IMG/VR virus record: IMGVR_UViG_3300035660_001483
Coordinates: 1-35,325 of that record
Length of the DNA: 35,325 nt
Reading direction: 5' to 3' (one strand)
From: a virus
Shown: positions 21,634 to 28,776 of the stretch, piece after piece
How positions within the stretch are numbered: the stretch's first letter is position 1
Layout: every line of letters starts with the position of its first letter
Notes under the pieces: generated by a model
The model's database searches: none
Told to the model about the DNA's origin: nothing
What the model saw: the letters and a program-made list of their open reading frames with translations, nothing else
Program-made: the position numbers and the translations under genes

Positions 21634-21831
21634 ATGGCGGACGAGCTGAAGGACGTCATCGAGAAGAGTGCCCAGGGGCCGAAAAGGGCCAAGGGCGACG
21701 TGGGCGAGGTCGAGCAGCACTCGCTGACTGAGCAGATCGAGGCCGACCGGTACCTCGCGTCGCGCGAGGCGCGGGCAAAGCCGCACAAGGCGCTTCGGTT
21801 CGCCAAGCTGTCGCCGCCAGCAGCGGATTAG
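21634..21831 (+). CDS. Small head-region protein between terminase and portal
   Basis: 65-residue protein (MADELKDVIEKSAQGPKRAKGD...SVEQHSL-type layout: GEVEQHSLTEQIEADRYLAS...RFAKLSPPAAD). This type commonly sits between terminase and portal in lambda-like head clusters, occupying the position of gpW-like or small head proteins. Its exact role is unsettled. ATG 21634 is chosen because GGAAGGG lies seven bases upstream; ATG 21628 is too close to it. The acidic N-terminal helix and basic C-terminus fit a small DNA- or portal-associated protein. It resumes the phage late operon after the cargo. Confidence 0.72.
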   Translation: MADELKDVIEKSAQGPKRAKGDVGEVEQHSLTEQIEADRYLASREARAKPHKALRFAKLSPPAAD

Positions 21832-21847
21832 GGCCACGGAGAACAGC

Positions 21848-23470
21848 GTGTTTGCATGGCTGAAAAGGATGGCGGGGACCACCGAGGCCGCCGATCGCGC
21901 GCCCGGAGAGGCGCACCGGCTGAGTGACGCCGTGCTCGCCAGGCGCTACCTCGCCGTGGTCCGCGCCCGCGGGCTGCGTGCCAGCCCTTCGACGGGCTCA
22001 GGGCGACTTGTCAGTCGCTACGACGCGGCAGCGACCACCGAGGATAACCGCCGCCACTGGGCCAACGCCGATGCCCTGAGCGCGGACGCGGCCGCCAGCG
22101 CTGACGTGCGGCGCACGCTTCGCAACCGCGCCCGCTACGAGGTCGCCAACAACTCCTACGCCCGCGGGATCGTCCTCACGCTCGCCAACGACACGGTCGG
22201 CACCGGCCCCAGGCTCCAGATGCTGACCGGCGCGGACGGCATCAACCGCACGGTCGAGCGCGAGTTCGAGACGTGGGCGCTCGAAGTCGGCCTGGCGGAG
22301 AAGCTCCGCACCACGCGCATGGCCCGCGCGCAGGATGGCGAGTCCTTCGCGGTTCTGGCCACCAACCCGGCCCTTGACCATCCCGTGAAGCTCGACCTGC
22401 GCGTCATCGAGGCCGACCAGGTGACGACGCCGTTCCACTACGCAACGGACGAGAACGAGGTCGACGGCGTCGTGCTGGACCGCTACGGCAACCCCGCCGC
22501 CTACCACGTCCTGAAGGACCACCCCGGCGCGAACGGCTGGGCGTTCTCGGAGAGCTTCGTCACCGTGCCGGCGGCGGACATGATCCACGTCTTCAGGCAG
22601 GACAGGCCGGGGCAGCACCGCGGCGTGCCGGAGATCACGCCGGCGCTGCCGCTCTTCGCCCAGCTTCGGCGTTACACGCTGGCGGTCCTGAGCGCGGCCG
22701 AGACGGCGGCCGACCTCGCCGGCATCCTCTACACCGACACCCCGCCCGGCGGCGAGACCGAGGACATCGAGCCGCTCGACAGCATCCGGCTCGAGCGCGG
22801 CATGCTCATGACGATGCCGGGCGGCTGGAAGATGGGCCAGGTGCAGGCGCAGCAGCCCTCGACGACCTACGCGGAGTTCAAGAAGGAGATCCTGAACGAG
22901 ATCGCGCGCTGCCTCAACATGCCCTTCAACGTCGCCGCCGGAAACTCGTCGGGCTACAACTACGCCTCCGGCCGCCTCGACCACCAGACCTACTTCAAGA
23001 GCATCCGCGTCGACCAGGCCTTCATGGCCCAGAAGGTCCTCGACCGCATCCTGGCGGCGTGGCTCTGGGAGTACGCACTCGAGGCGGGGCTGGTAGACAG
23101 CGTGCCGATGGACGGCCTGAGGCGCATCTTGCCGGCGCACCAGTGGTTCTGGGACGGGATGGAGCACGTGGACCCGGCCAAGGAAGCGTCCGCCCAGGAG
23201 ACGCGCCTCAAGAACCACACCACGACGCTGGCGCATGAGTACGCGCGCCAGGGCAAGGACTGGGAGGCGGAGCTCAGGCAGCGTGCGCGCGAGGTGTCGC
23301 TGATCCGCGAGCTGGGCCTTACAGAAGCCCAGGCGCGGCCGCAGCTCCCGGCGGGCCGGACCGACGAGGTCGAGGACGGCGCAGGCGACGAGGTTGAGGA
23401 GGCAGAGGCTCGGTCGCCGTACGGCGACCAAGGTGCGCCGTGCGGCGACCAAGCCCTGGCGCTGGCCTGA
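21848..23470 (+). CDS. Portal protein (lambda gpB-like)
   Basis: 540 residues forming the dodecameric vertex ring through which DNA is packaged. Seen: family blocks RNRARYEVANNSYARGIVLTLANDTVG, MARAQDGESFAVL, IHVFRQDRPGQHRGVPEITPAL, YAEFKKEILNEIARCLNMPFNVAAGNSSGYNYASGRLDHQ (clear lambda-type portal signature) and a C-terminal helical crown region. GTG 21848 has GGAG seven bases upstream. Odd: residues about 46-55 (SPSTGSGRLVS) come from a palindromic repeat at 21983-22011, and the last residues (ARSPYGDQ, CGDQ) from two tandem copies of a palindromic element. Both are in exposed or terminal regions. Confidence 0.9.
   Translation: MFAWLKRMAGTTEAADRAPGEAHRLSDAVLARRYLAVVRARGLRASPSTGSGRLVSRYDAAATTEDNRRHWANADALSADAAASADVRRTLRNRARYEVANNSYARGIVLTLANDTVGTGPRLQMLTGADGINRTVEREFETWALEVGLAEKLRTTRMARAQDGESFAVLATNPALDHPVKLDLRVIEADQVTTPFHYATDENEVDGVVLDRYGNPAAYHVLKDHPGANGWAFSESFVTVPAADMIHVFRQDRPGQHRGVPEITPALPLFAQLRRYTLAVLSAAETAADLAGILYTDTPPGGETEDIEPLDSIRLERGMLMTMPGGWKMGQVQAQQPSTTYAEFKKEILNEIARCLNMPFNVAAGNSSGYNYASGRLDHQTYFKSIRVDQAFMAQKVLDRILAAWLWEYALEAGLVDSVPMDGLRRILPAHQWFWDGMEHVDPAKEASAQETRLKNHTTTLAHEYARQGKDWEAELRQRAREVSLIRELGLTEAQARPQLPAGRTDEVEDGAGDEVEEAEARSPYGDQGAPCGDQALALA
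21983..22011. repeat. Repeat AGCCC-TTCGAC-GGGCT inside the portal gene
   Basis: Five-base arms AGCCC and GGGCT around TTCGAC, followed by CAGGGCGACTTGTC. It resembles a dispersed element (CCTTCGAC...GGCTCAGGGCGA) seen in many environmental bacterial genomes. Translated as SPSTGSGRLVS. Confidence 0.5.
23406..23450. repeat. Palindromic repeat, two tandem copies at the portal C-terminus
   Basis: Perfect 18-base palindrome GGTCGCCGTACGGCGACC at 23412-23429 and a variant GTGCGCCGTGCGGCGACC at 23433-23450. The 27 bases 23406-23432 are identical to 24187-24213. Translated as ARSPYGDQ. Confidence 0.75.
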
Positions 23471-23480
23471 GGAGGACGGC

Positions 23481-25619
23481 ATGGACGAGGGATTCGTGAC
23501 CATCGAAGCGGCGGCCGACGGGGCGAACCCCAGGGTGAGCGGGGTCGCCTATTCCGGCGGCAAGATGAACCTGCCCGGTTGGCGTCACCCGGTCGTGGTG
23601 GACCTGTCGGGCCTCGAGCTGCCGGAGTCGGTGCCGCTCCTGACCAACCACGAGAACCGCACCGGCAGCCGGGTCGGGATGGTGCGGGCCTTCGTCCAGA
23701 ACAACGCCCTCATCGTCGAGGGCGAGGTCCTGTCCTCGAGCGGGGAGGCCCAGGGGATCATCGAGCAGGCCAGGGCCGGCGCCGACTGGCAGCTTTCGAT
23801 CGGCGCCGAGGTGCTCGACGCAGAGCTCGTGCGGACGCGGCGCCTGGTCAACGGCCAGATGCAGGCGGGGCCGTTCTACCACGTGAAACAGGCGGTGCTG
23901 CGCGAGGTGTCGGTCGTGGCGGTGGGAGCGGACATGGCCACCCGCATGCGGGTGGCGGCCCGGCTGGAGTTCGGCAGGGCGACTTTCAACCTGTACGGAG
24001 GCGAGGCGATGGAGTTCGAAGACTGGCTGAAGGAGCGCGGCATCGACGCTGCGTCCCTGGATAAGGACAAGACGGCCGAGCTGAAGGCGGCCTTCGAGGC
24101 GGGCAAGGAGCCGGACGTCGAGGTGCCCGCGGCCAAGCCCGAGGGCAAGAAGGCTGACCAGGCCGCACGCACGCAGCCGGCCGTCCAGGCTCGGTCGCCG
24201 TACGGCGACCAAGTGGCGCGTGCCCGCGAGGACTTGTCTGCCGCAGCCTCCTCCTACGCCAAGGCTTCGGAGGACAGGTCGGCGAAGGCGGAGGCCGAAA
24301 GCGCCATCCGGCAGGAGCGCGAGCGCGTGGCGGCCATACAGGAGATCTGCTCCGGGGAATTTCCCCGGATCGAGAGGGACGCGATCCGGTCCGGCTGGAC
24401 CCTCGAGGACACCTCGCAGAAGGTCCTGAAGGCGATGCGCGAGAACCGCCCCCAGGCGGACGTGAGCATCTCGGTCAACCGCGACCGCGGCCGGCAGTTC
24501 GACGTCAAGGCCATCGAGGCGGCCCTGTGCCTGAGGGCCGGGATCGGCGACGAGGCGCTGGTCAAGGCGTACGGGGAGCAGGTGGTCGAGATGGCCTGGC
24601 ACGACCGGGACATCTCGCTCCAGCAGCTCCTGGCCGAGTGCGCTCGCCTGGAGGGCGTGCAGGTGCCGCGGACGTTCGGGAATGACACCATCCGGGCGGC
24701 GTTCTCGACGGTGTCCCTGCCGGGCATCCTGAACAACGTGGCGAACAAGAAGCTGCTGAAGGCATTCCAGGCCCAGCCGGTGATCGCCACGCGCCTCTGC
24801 TCCGAAGGCGAGCTCAACGACTTCAAGGAGTCCGAGCGGTACCGCCTGACCGACGTCGGCGACCTGGAGCCGGTCGCGCCCGACGGGGAGCTGAAGCACG
24901 GCGGCCTGACCGAGGAGAAGGCCACCAACCAGCTCGGGACGTTCGGGAAGATCTTCAGCCTGACCAGGCAGATGATCTACAACGACGACCTGGGGGCGTT
25001 CCTGAAGGTGCCCGAGGGGATGGGCGCCCGGGCGGCCCGCAAGATCGACCAGCTCTTCTTCACACGGCTCTTGTCCAACCCGACGCTGGGCGACACCAAG
25101 GCCCTCTTCCACGCCGACCACGGCAACTACAAGGAGGGCGCGGACACGGCGCTCTCGCTCGACAGCCTGGCTGCGGCGGTCCAGCTGTTCATGGACCAGA
25201 AGGACGCCGACGAGCAGCCGATCAACGTCAGCGCGAAGTTCCTGCTCGTGCCAACGGCCCTGAAGATGACGGCGCGCGAGCTCCTGAACTCGACGCTCCT
25301 CCTCGCCGTCGGTGCGACCGACAAGCGCCGCATCCCGACCTACAACCCGATCGCCGACGAGGAGCTGGAACTCGTGACGAGCCCCTACCTCTCCAACGCG
25401 AACTACACGGGCAACTCGGCCAAGGCGTGGTACCTCTTCGCCGACCCGCAGATCGTGGACACGTTTGAGATCGGCTACCTGAAGGGCCGGCGCACTCCTA
25501 CGGTCGAGCAGGGCGAGACGGACTTCAACACGCTCGGCATCCAGTTCCGCGTGTACTTCGACCTGGGCGTCCGCGAGCAGGACTACCGGGGCATGGTGAA
25601 GTTCAAGGGCGAGGCGTAA
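23481..25619 (+). CDS. Prohead protease fused to Mu-like major capsid protein
   Basis: 712 residues. The N-terminal S78-type prohead protease (about 1-165) has its likely triad in NHENRTGSRVG (His57), DWQLSIGAEV (Ser106) and LREVSVVAVGA (Glu142). A disordered, charged linker (about 175-280) probably acts as scaffold and is removed. The rest (about 330-712) is a Mu gpT-like HK97-fold capsid protein (TDVGDLEPVAPDGELKHGGL; IFSLTRQMIYNDDLGAF; FRVYFDLGVREQDYRGM). Such protease-capsid fusions are known; the protein would self-process during maturation. GAGGAGG lies five bases before the ATG. The linker contains two different repeat-derived peptides (ARSPYGDQ about 237-244; SSYAKASEDRS about 257-267). 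Confidence 0.9.
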   Translation: MDEGFVTIEAAADGANPRVSGVAYSGGKMNLPGWRHPVVVDLSGLELPESVPLLTNHENRTGSRVGMVRAFVQNNALIVEGEVLSSSGEAQGIIEQARAGADWQLSIGAEVLDAELVRTRRLVNGQMQAGPFYHVKQAVLREVSVVAVGADMATRMRVAARLEFGRATFNLYGGEAMEFEDWLKERGIDAASLDKDKTAELKAAFEAGKEPDVEVPAAKPEGKKADQAARTQPAVQARSPYGDQVARAREDLSAAASSYAKASEDRSAKAEAESAIRQERERVAAIQEICSGEFPRIERDAIRSGWTLEDTSQKVLKAMRENRPQADVSISVNRDRGRQFDVKAIEAALCLRAGIGDEALVKAYGEQVVEMAWHDRDISLQQLLAECARLEGVQVPRTFGNDTIRAAFSTVSLPGILNNVANKKLLKAFQAQPVIATRLCSEGELNDFKESERYRLTDVGDLEPVAPDGELKHGGLTEEKATNQLGTFGKIFSLTRQMIYNDDLGAFLKVPEGMGARAARKIDQLFFTRLLSNPTLGDTKALFHADHGNYKEGADTALSLDSLAAAVQLFMDQKDADEQPINVSAKFLLVPTALKMTARELLNSTLLLAVGATDKRRIPTYNPIADEELELVTSPYLSNANYTGNSAKAWYLFADPQIVDTFEIGYLKGRRTPTVEQGETDFNTLGIQFRVYFDLGVREQDYRGMVKFKGEA
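24187..24213. repeat. Palindromic repeat in the protease-capsid linker
   Basis: 27 bases identical to 23406-23432, centred on GGTCGCCGTACGGCGACC (24193-24210), in the same reading frame (ARSPYGDQ). Confidence 0.75.
24249..24292. repeat. Repeat encoding SYAKASEDRS in the protease-capsid linker
   Basis: TCCTCC (24249-24254) and GGAGGA (24269-24274) bracket TACGCCAAGGCTTC; GGCGAAGGCGGAGG follows. It resembles dispersed repeats encoding SFAKASEDK-like peptides in many environmental bacterial genomes (recalled, not searched). Confidence 0.5.
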
Positions 25620-25655
25620 GCGCCCGACGACGTTCAAGCGACGGAGGATAGAACA

Positions 25656-25997
25656 ATGGTAACTGCGCGATACGTGCAGGTAGGCGACAGCGTCGACTAC
25701 ACGCCGAGCGCCGACGTCGCCGCCGGCGACATGGTGGTGCAGGCGGACCTGGTGGGCGTGGCGAAGCTGGACATCAAGTCGGGCGTCCTCGGGGCGCTGG
25801 CCGTGAGCGGCGTCTTCAACTTCCCGAAGGCTGCCGGGGAAGGCAAGGCCATCGCCGCCGGCTCGAAGGTCTACTGGGACGCCACGGACAAGGTGGCCAA
25901 GACCGACGACGAGACGGGCGCCAACAAGCTCATCGGCAAGACGGTCAGGGCTGCCGCCGACGCCGACACCACGGTCCGCGCCCGCATGAGCCAGTAG
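25656..25997 (+). CDS. DUF2190 capsid decoration protein
   Basis: 113-residue DUF2190 protein. Members are small beta-rich proteins that stabilise capsids as cement or decoration. Seen: VQVGDSVDYTPSADVAAGDMVV, GVAKLDIKSGVLGALAVSGVFNFPK, GSKVYWDATDKVAK, and IGKTVRAAADADTTVRARM, all typical in order and spacing. GGAGG lies nine bases before the ATG. It follows the major capsid gene directly, the usual position. The 76-base gap after it holds nothing I can identify. Confidence 0.85.
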   Translation: MVTARYVQVGDSVDYTPSADVAAGDMVVQADLVGVAKLDIKSGVLGALAVSGVFNFPKAAGEGKAIAAGSKVYWDATDKVAKTDDETGANKLIGKTVRAAADADTTVRARMSQ

Positions 25998-26073
25998 CCC
26001 TGCGAGCCTACTCGGCTGACGACAGCTTCCGCTGCGACGGCCGCAAGGCTACGCAGGATGAAAGAGGCGGCAC

Positions 26074-26454
26074 GTGTCTGACCTCATCCAACACGGCCTC
26101 GACTGGCTCGAGGGACAGCGCAAAGAGCACCTCAGCCGCGCGGTGACCTACCGCCGCGGCTCGTTGTCAGTCGAGGTCCTGGCCACGGTGGGCGCTACGG
26201 GGTTCGAGGCCGACGACGGCTCCGGCATTGTGGTGGAGATGGAGGCCCGCGACTACCTCATCGCTGCCAGCGACCTGGTGCTCGACGGAGAGAAGACGCT
26301 GCCCGAACGCGGAGACGAGATCGTCGAGATTGTGGACGGCGTGACGCGCGTCTATGAGGTCATGGACCTGGGGCCGGAGAAGCATGCCGTCGCGTGCGAC
26401 CCGGATGGGCGGACGCTGCGGATTCACACGAAGCTTGTCCGCCGAAGCCCGTAG
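26074..26454 (+). CDS. Head-tail connector-like protein
   Basis: 126 residues, beta-rich (SLSVEVLATVGATGFEADD; RDYLIAASDLVLDG; TLPERGDEIVEIVDGVTRVYEVM). This pattern recurs in small proteins of phage head-tail joining clusters. GTG 26074 has AGAGG at about seven bases. The RGDEI and YEVM segments suggest a compact beta-barrel like other joining proteins; the precise role is inference from position. Odd: the stop (26452-26454) lies inside a TCCGCC/GGCGGA palindromic repeat, so the C-terminus (KLVRRSP) may have been reshaped. Confidence 0.66.
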   Translation: MSDLIQHGLDWLEGQRKEHLSRAVTYRRGSLSVEVLATVGATGFEADDGSGIVVEMEARDYLIAASDLVLDGEKTLPERGDEIVEIVDGVTRVYEVMDLGPEKHAVACDPDGRTLRIHTKLVRRSP

Positions 26455-26464
26455 CGAAGGCGGA
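26438..26464. repeat. TCCGCC/GGCGGA palindromic repeat supplying a stop codon
   Basis: TCCGCCGAAGCCC and GCGAAGGCGGA flank GTA; the six outer bases pair perfectly. It provides the TAG of the connector gene. It resembles a widespread GAAGC...GCGAAGGCGGA element of environmental bacteria. Confidence 0.55.
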
Positions 26465-26484
26465 TACGTGGGGACGGAGCAGGC

Positions 26485-26661
26485 TTGAAGCGCGAAACGA
26501 CCAGGCTCTTGGCTGCCGCCATCGAGTGCGTGGGCATCACCGTGACCGGCGTCGGCATCGGCTGCGAGCTGGCGTTTGGCAGCGACCTCTACCTGGTCGT
26601 CATCACGGTCGGGAGCTGTCTGGTCTCGATCGGCGGCCTCCTCTGGGCGAAGGCGCGGTGA
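26485..26661 (+). CDS. Small two-helix membrane protein, 58 aa
   Basis: TTG start with GGAG five bases upstream. Two hydrophobic segments (LLAAAIECVGITVTGVGIGCELAF and LYLVVITVGSCLVSIGGLLWA) are separated by a short GSD turn, with charged ends (KRETTR and AKAR). Such small membrane proteins are often missed in connector regions. Holin-like or structural-accessory roles are possible but cannot be decided. It starts 30 bases after the connector gene and ends three bases before the next start. Confidence 0.6.
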   Translation: MKRETTRLLAAAIECVGITVTGVGIGCELAFGSDLYLVVITVGSCLVSIGGLLWAKAR

Positions 26662-26664
26662 GCC

Positions 26665-27093
26665 GTGGCGATGATCATTCAGATCGCGGACGCGCTGGTG
26701 GCCGAGCTGAATGCCGGCACCTTCAGCCAGACCTTCACGGCCGAAAGGGCCTATGTGCCCCGCTTCAACCTCGAGGAGATGGCCGAGCTGCGTGTCACCG
26801 TCGTACCCAAGGGCGTCGAGATCACGGGCGGGACGCGGGCGAAGAGCGTCCATGACTACCGGATCGACATCGGCGTCCAGAAGAAGCTGGATTCAGATGA
26901 CCTGGCCGGCGTGGATGCCCTGATGGCGTTCGTCGAGGAGATCGCCGACTACCTGCGGTTCCGCCGCCTCGAGGGCGCGCCGGAAGCGCACTGGCTGGGG
27001 ATCGAGAACGGCCCGATCTACGTGACGGGCCACCTGCACGAGATGCGGCTCTTCACGAGCGTCCTGACAGTGACCTACCGCGTGATGAGGTGA
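26665..27093 (+). CDS. Tail completion-like protein, 142 aa
   Basis: Alpha/beta protein: MIIQIADALVAELNAGTFSQTFTAERAYVPRFNLEEM, VTVVPKGVEITGG, YRIDIGVQKKLD, HEMRLFTSVLTVTYRVM. The N-terminal helix followed by strands and the final TSVLTVTYRV strand resemble tail-terminator or neck proteins of siphovirus clusters. Position between the connector and a gp10-like gene supports that. GTG 26665 is the first start; ATG 26671 is an alternative, and neither has a strong Shine-Dalgarno, so coupling to the preceding small gene is likely. Confidence 0.66.
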   Translation: MAMIIQIADALVAELNAGTFSQTFTAERAYVPRFNLEEMAELRVTVVPKGVEITGGTRAKSVHDYRIDIGVQKKLDSDDLAGVDALMAFVEEIADYLRFRRLEGAPEAHWLGIENGPIYVTGHLHEMRLFTSVLTVTYRVMR

Positions 27094-27098
27094 GGCGG

Positions 27099-27566
27099 AT
27101 GAAGTTCGGGATGCGGATCAGCCAGGCGAAAGGGCTCTTCGTCGACGGCGAGAAGGTGAAGCGGGCCCTCGACGCCGCCACACGCAAGGCACTCTCACGT
27201 TTCGGCGCCTTCGTGAGGACCAGGGCGCAGAGCAGCATCCGGAAGCGCAAGGGGCCGAGCCGCCCCGGCACCCCGCCGCACAGCCACGTGGGGCTCCTGA
27301 AACGGCTCATCTACTTCGGCTACGACCCGGCGCGGGAGTCCGTCGTCATCGGCCCGGCGCGGCTGTCGAGCAAGCTCTACGCCGGCGCAGAGACCCTCCC
27401 CGAGGCGGAGGAATATGGCGGCCAGGGGTGGGCGTGGGAAGACGTCGGGTACCGGCAGTGGCGGCGGAAGCGAGCGACGTACCCGGCCCGGCCCTACATG
27501 GGACCGGCCTTCGAGGCGGAGAAGGACAACGCGCCCAACCTGTGGGCGAATTCTGTGAAGCCATAA
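27099..27566 (+). CDS. HK97 gp10-like head-tail or tail protein
   Basis: 155 residues with the style of gp10-like neck proteins: basic N-terminal helix region (KVKRALDAATRKALSRFGAFVRTRAQSSIRKRKG), a PGTPPHSHVGLLKRLIYFGYD strand-turn, VVIGPARLSS, and C-terminal TYPARPYMGPAFEAEKDNAP, the last being a common ending in this family (RPFMxPAF). ATG 27099 follows GAGGTGAGGCGG. The start lies five bases after the preceding stop. It probably joins head and tail; the exact morphogenetic step is inferred. Confidence 0.72.
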   Translation: MKFGMRISQAKGLFVDGEKVKRALDAATRKALSRFGAFVRTRAQSSIRKRKGPSRPGTPPHSHVGLLKRLIYFGYDPARESVVIGPARLSSKLYAGAETLPEAEEYGGQGWAWEDVGYRQWRRKRATYPARPYMGPAFEAEKDNAPNLWANSVKP

Positions 27567-27579
27567 GAGGATGACGACG

Positions 27580-28035
27580 ATGGCTGAGAAGCTCGGCATG
27601 GAGTGCAAGCTGTACTACGCGGACGAGCTGCTGAGTGACACCGTGACGCCGGCGCTCGCGACCTGGAACGAGGCCGAGAACGTCAAAGACCCGACGCTCA
27701 ACCTCTCGACCGGCGAGGCTGACAAGACCACGCGGAAGAACAAGGGCTTCCGTGCGACGCGGGCGACCCTGAAGGACGGCACCATCGAGTTCCAGATGCT
27801 CTGGGACCCGGACGATGAGGCGTTCGCGGCGATCCAGGCTGCCTGGCTGGGCTCGGACGAGATCGCCCTGGCGGCCATGGACGATGACATCACGACGGCC
27901 GGCTCCGAGGGCCTTGCGGGCAACTTCTCGATCACCAACTTCACCCGGGCCGAGAACCTTGAAGAGGTTGTCTGGGCGAGCGTGACGGCGAAGCCGTCGA
28001 GCTTCACGCAGTGGTACAAGGTCACCGGCTCGTAA
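27580..28035 (+). CDS. Major tail tube protein
   Basis: 151 residues. Seen: MAEKLGMECKLYY, ATWNEAENVKDPTLNLSTGEADKTTRKNKGFRATRATLKDGTIEF, MLWDPDDEAFAAIQAAWL, and GLAGNFSITNFTRAENLEEVVWASVTAKP. These are the beta-strand and loop blocks of siphovirus tail tube proteins, hexamers of which stack to make the tail. ATG 27580 is preferred over ATG 27571 because GAGG then lies eight bases upstream. No sheath gene is present, so the tail should be non-contractile. It is followed by the chaperone pair, as in lambda. Confidence 0.8.
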   Translation: MAEKLGMECKLYYADELLSDTVTPALATWNEAENVKDPTLNLSTGEADKTTRKNKGFRATRATLKDGTIEFQMLWDPDDEAFAAIQAAWLGSDEIALAAMDDDITTAGSEGLAGNFSITNFTRAENLEEVVWASVTAKPSSFTQWYKVTGS

Positions 28036-28045
28036 GGAGGTCGCA

Positions 28046-28549
28046 GTGGCCCAGTTCACTGATAACGCAGGCCGGCCCTGGGAGGTCACTGTCCACGTCG
28101 GCTCCATTAAGCGCGTCCGGAGTCTCTTGGGCGTGGACCTGATGGACGTCGTTCAGGGGAGCCTGATGGGCCGGCTCGCGGCCGATCCGGTCCTCCTCTG
28201 CGACGTCCTCTACGCCCTGTGCAAGCCGGAGGCAGACTCCTGCGGCGTGTCGGACGAGGAGTTCGGGCGGTCGATGGCGGGCGACGTCATCGAAGACGCT
28301 GCCCATGCGCTGACGGAGGAGCTGGTCCGTTTTTTCCCGAACCGCCGGCGCCGGCTGATGGAGAAGGCGGCCGAGAAGCTCAGGGTGCTAGAGGGGATGG
28401 CTCTCGACGCAGCCGAGGCGATGCTCGAAAGCGGGGAGCTGGACGAGAAGCTCCGAGCGGCGCTCGCGCCCGCCTACCGGCCGGCGGGCAAGTCTGGCGA
28501 CTTGTCTATGAGCTCGCCGGAGTCTGTGGAGTCGACCCCGGCCCCCTGA
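28046..28549 (+). CDS. Tail assembly chaperone, G-like
   Basis: 167 residues, mostly helical. The N-terminus (FTDNAGRPWEVTVHVGSIKRVRSLLGVDL) and the middle (DPVLLCDVLYALCKPEA) resemble G-type chaperones that coat the tape measure before tube assembly. GTG 28046 has AAGGAGG seven bases upstream. Its 3' end overlaps the T-like frame, in the -1 register, by about 60 bases of conserved sequence and by far more of open frame. A slippery T TTT TTC lies at 28330-28336 in the zero frame. The tail of the protein (AYRPAGKSG) comes from repeat R5, just at the G/T junction. Confidence 0.75.
   Translation: MAQFTDNAGRPWEVTVHVGSIKRVRSLLGVDLMDVVQGSLMGRLAADPVLLCDVLYALCKPEADSCGVSDEEFGRSMAGDVIEDAAHALTEELVRFFPNRRRRLMEKAAEKLRVLEGMALDAAEAMLESGELDEKLRAALAPAYRPAGKSGDLSMSSPESVESTPAP
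28330..28336 (+). promoter_or_regulatory. Possible -1 frameshift site
   Basis: T TTT TTC in the zero frame of the G-like gene, a classic X XXY YYZ heptamer. The -1 frame is open from 28219 through to the T-like stop at 28770. It is far from the G stop, and the -1 stretch just after it is Gly/Arg/Ala-rich, which argues for caution. Confidence 0.35.
28469..28492 (+). repeat. CCCGCC/GGCGGGCAAGC repeat, copy R5, at the chaperone junction
   Basis: CCCGCC, loop TACCGGCC, GGCGGGCAAG. Same loop as copy R4, 16 kb away. It lies where the G-like frame ends and the conserved part of the T-like frame begins. Confidence 0.65.
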
Positions 28550-28770
28550 CGCTTCGAGAGCTCCTCTGGATGGCCGAGGCCCGGCGGCGGGATGAGTGGG
28601 ACCGCACGAGCGCTGTGCTCGCGCTGATCTTCAACGTGAACCGGGATCCGAAGAAGGTCCGGGCGGCGAGCCCGGAGGACTTCCACCCGCTGGCGCGGGG
28701 CCGGCGGAAGCCGACCGGCATCCCGATCACGCGGAAGACGATCAAGTGTCTCAAGGCGCTGTTGAGGTGA
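28492..28770 (+). CDS. Tail assembly chaperone, T-like part (start unresolved)
   Basis: Conserved segment: WRLVYELAGVCGVDPGPLTL, RELLWMAEARRRDEWDRTSA, VLALIFNVNRDPKKVR, DFHPLARGR, then a basic tail. This is the pattern of the downstream chaperone of G/GT pairs. There is no ATG, GTG or TTG in this frame ahead of the conserved block (the first is ATG 28570, inside it), so it is either made as a -1 fusion to the G-like protein, uses a non-canonical start, or lost its start when repeat R5 entered. The interval given is the conserved region, not a proven start. It lies in the -1 register relative to the G-like gene, as expected for programmed frameshifting. Confidence 0.6.
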   Translation, partial: VWRLVYELAGVCGVDPGPLTLRELLWMAEARRRDEWDRTSAVLALIFNVNRDPKKVRAASPEDFHPLARGRRKPTGIPITRKTIKCLKALLR

Positions 28771-28776
28771 CCGGAG

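Noticed and set aside
21519-21731. A TTG-started frame in the leader before the head operon
   Set aside because: It runs through the terminator hairpin and overlaps the 65-aa gene out of frame; the SD is only two bases from the TTG. The peptide has no recognisable features.
23319-25637. A 772-codon minus-strand frame opposite the capsid fusion gene
   Set aside because: Shadow of a clearly recognisable protease-capsid gene; composition is Leu/Val/Arg-rich as expected for an antisense frame.
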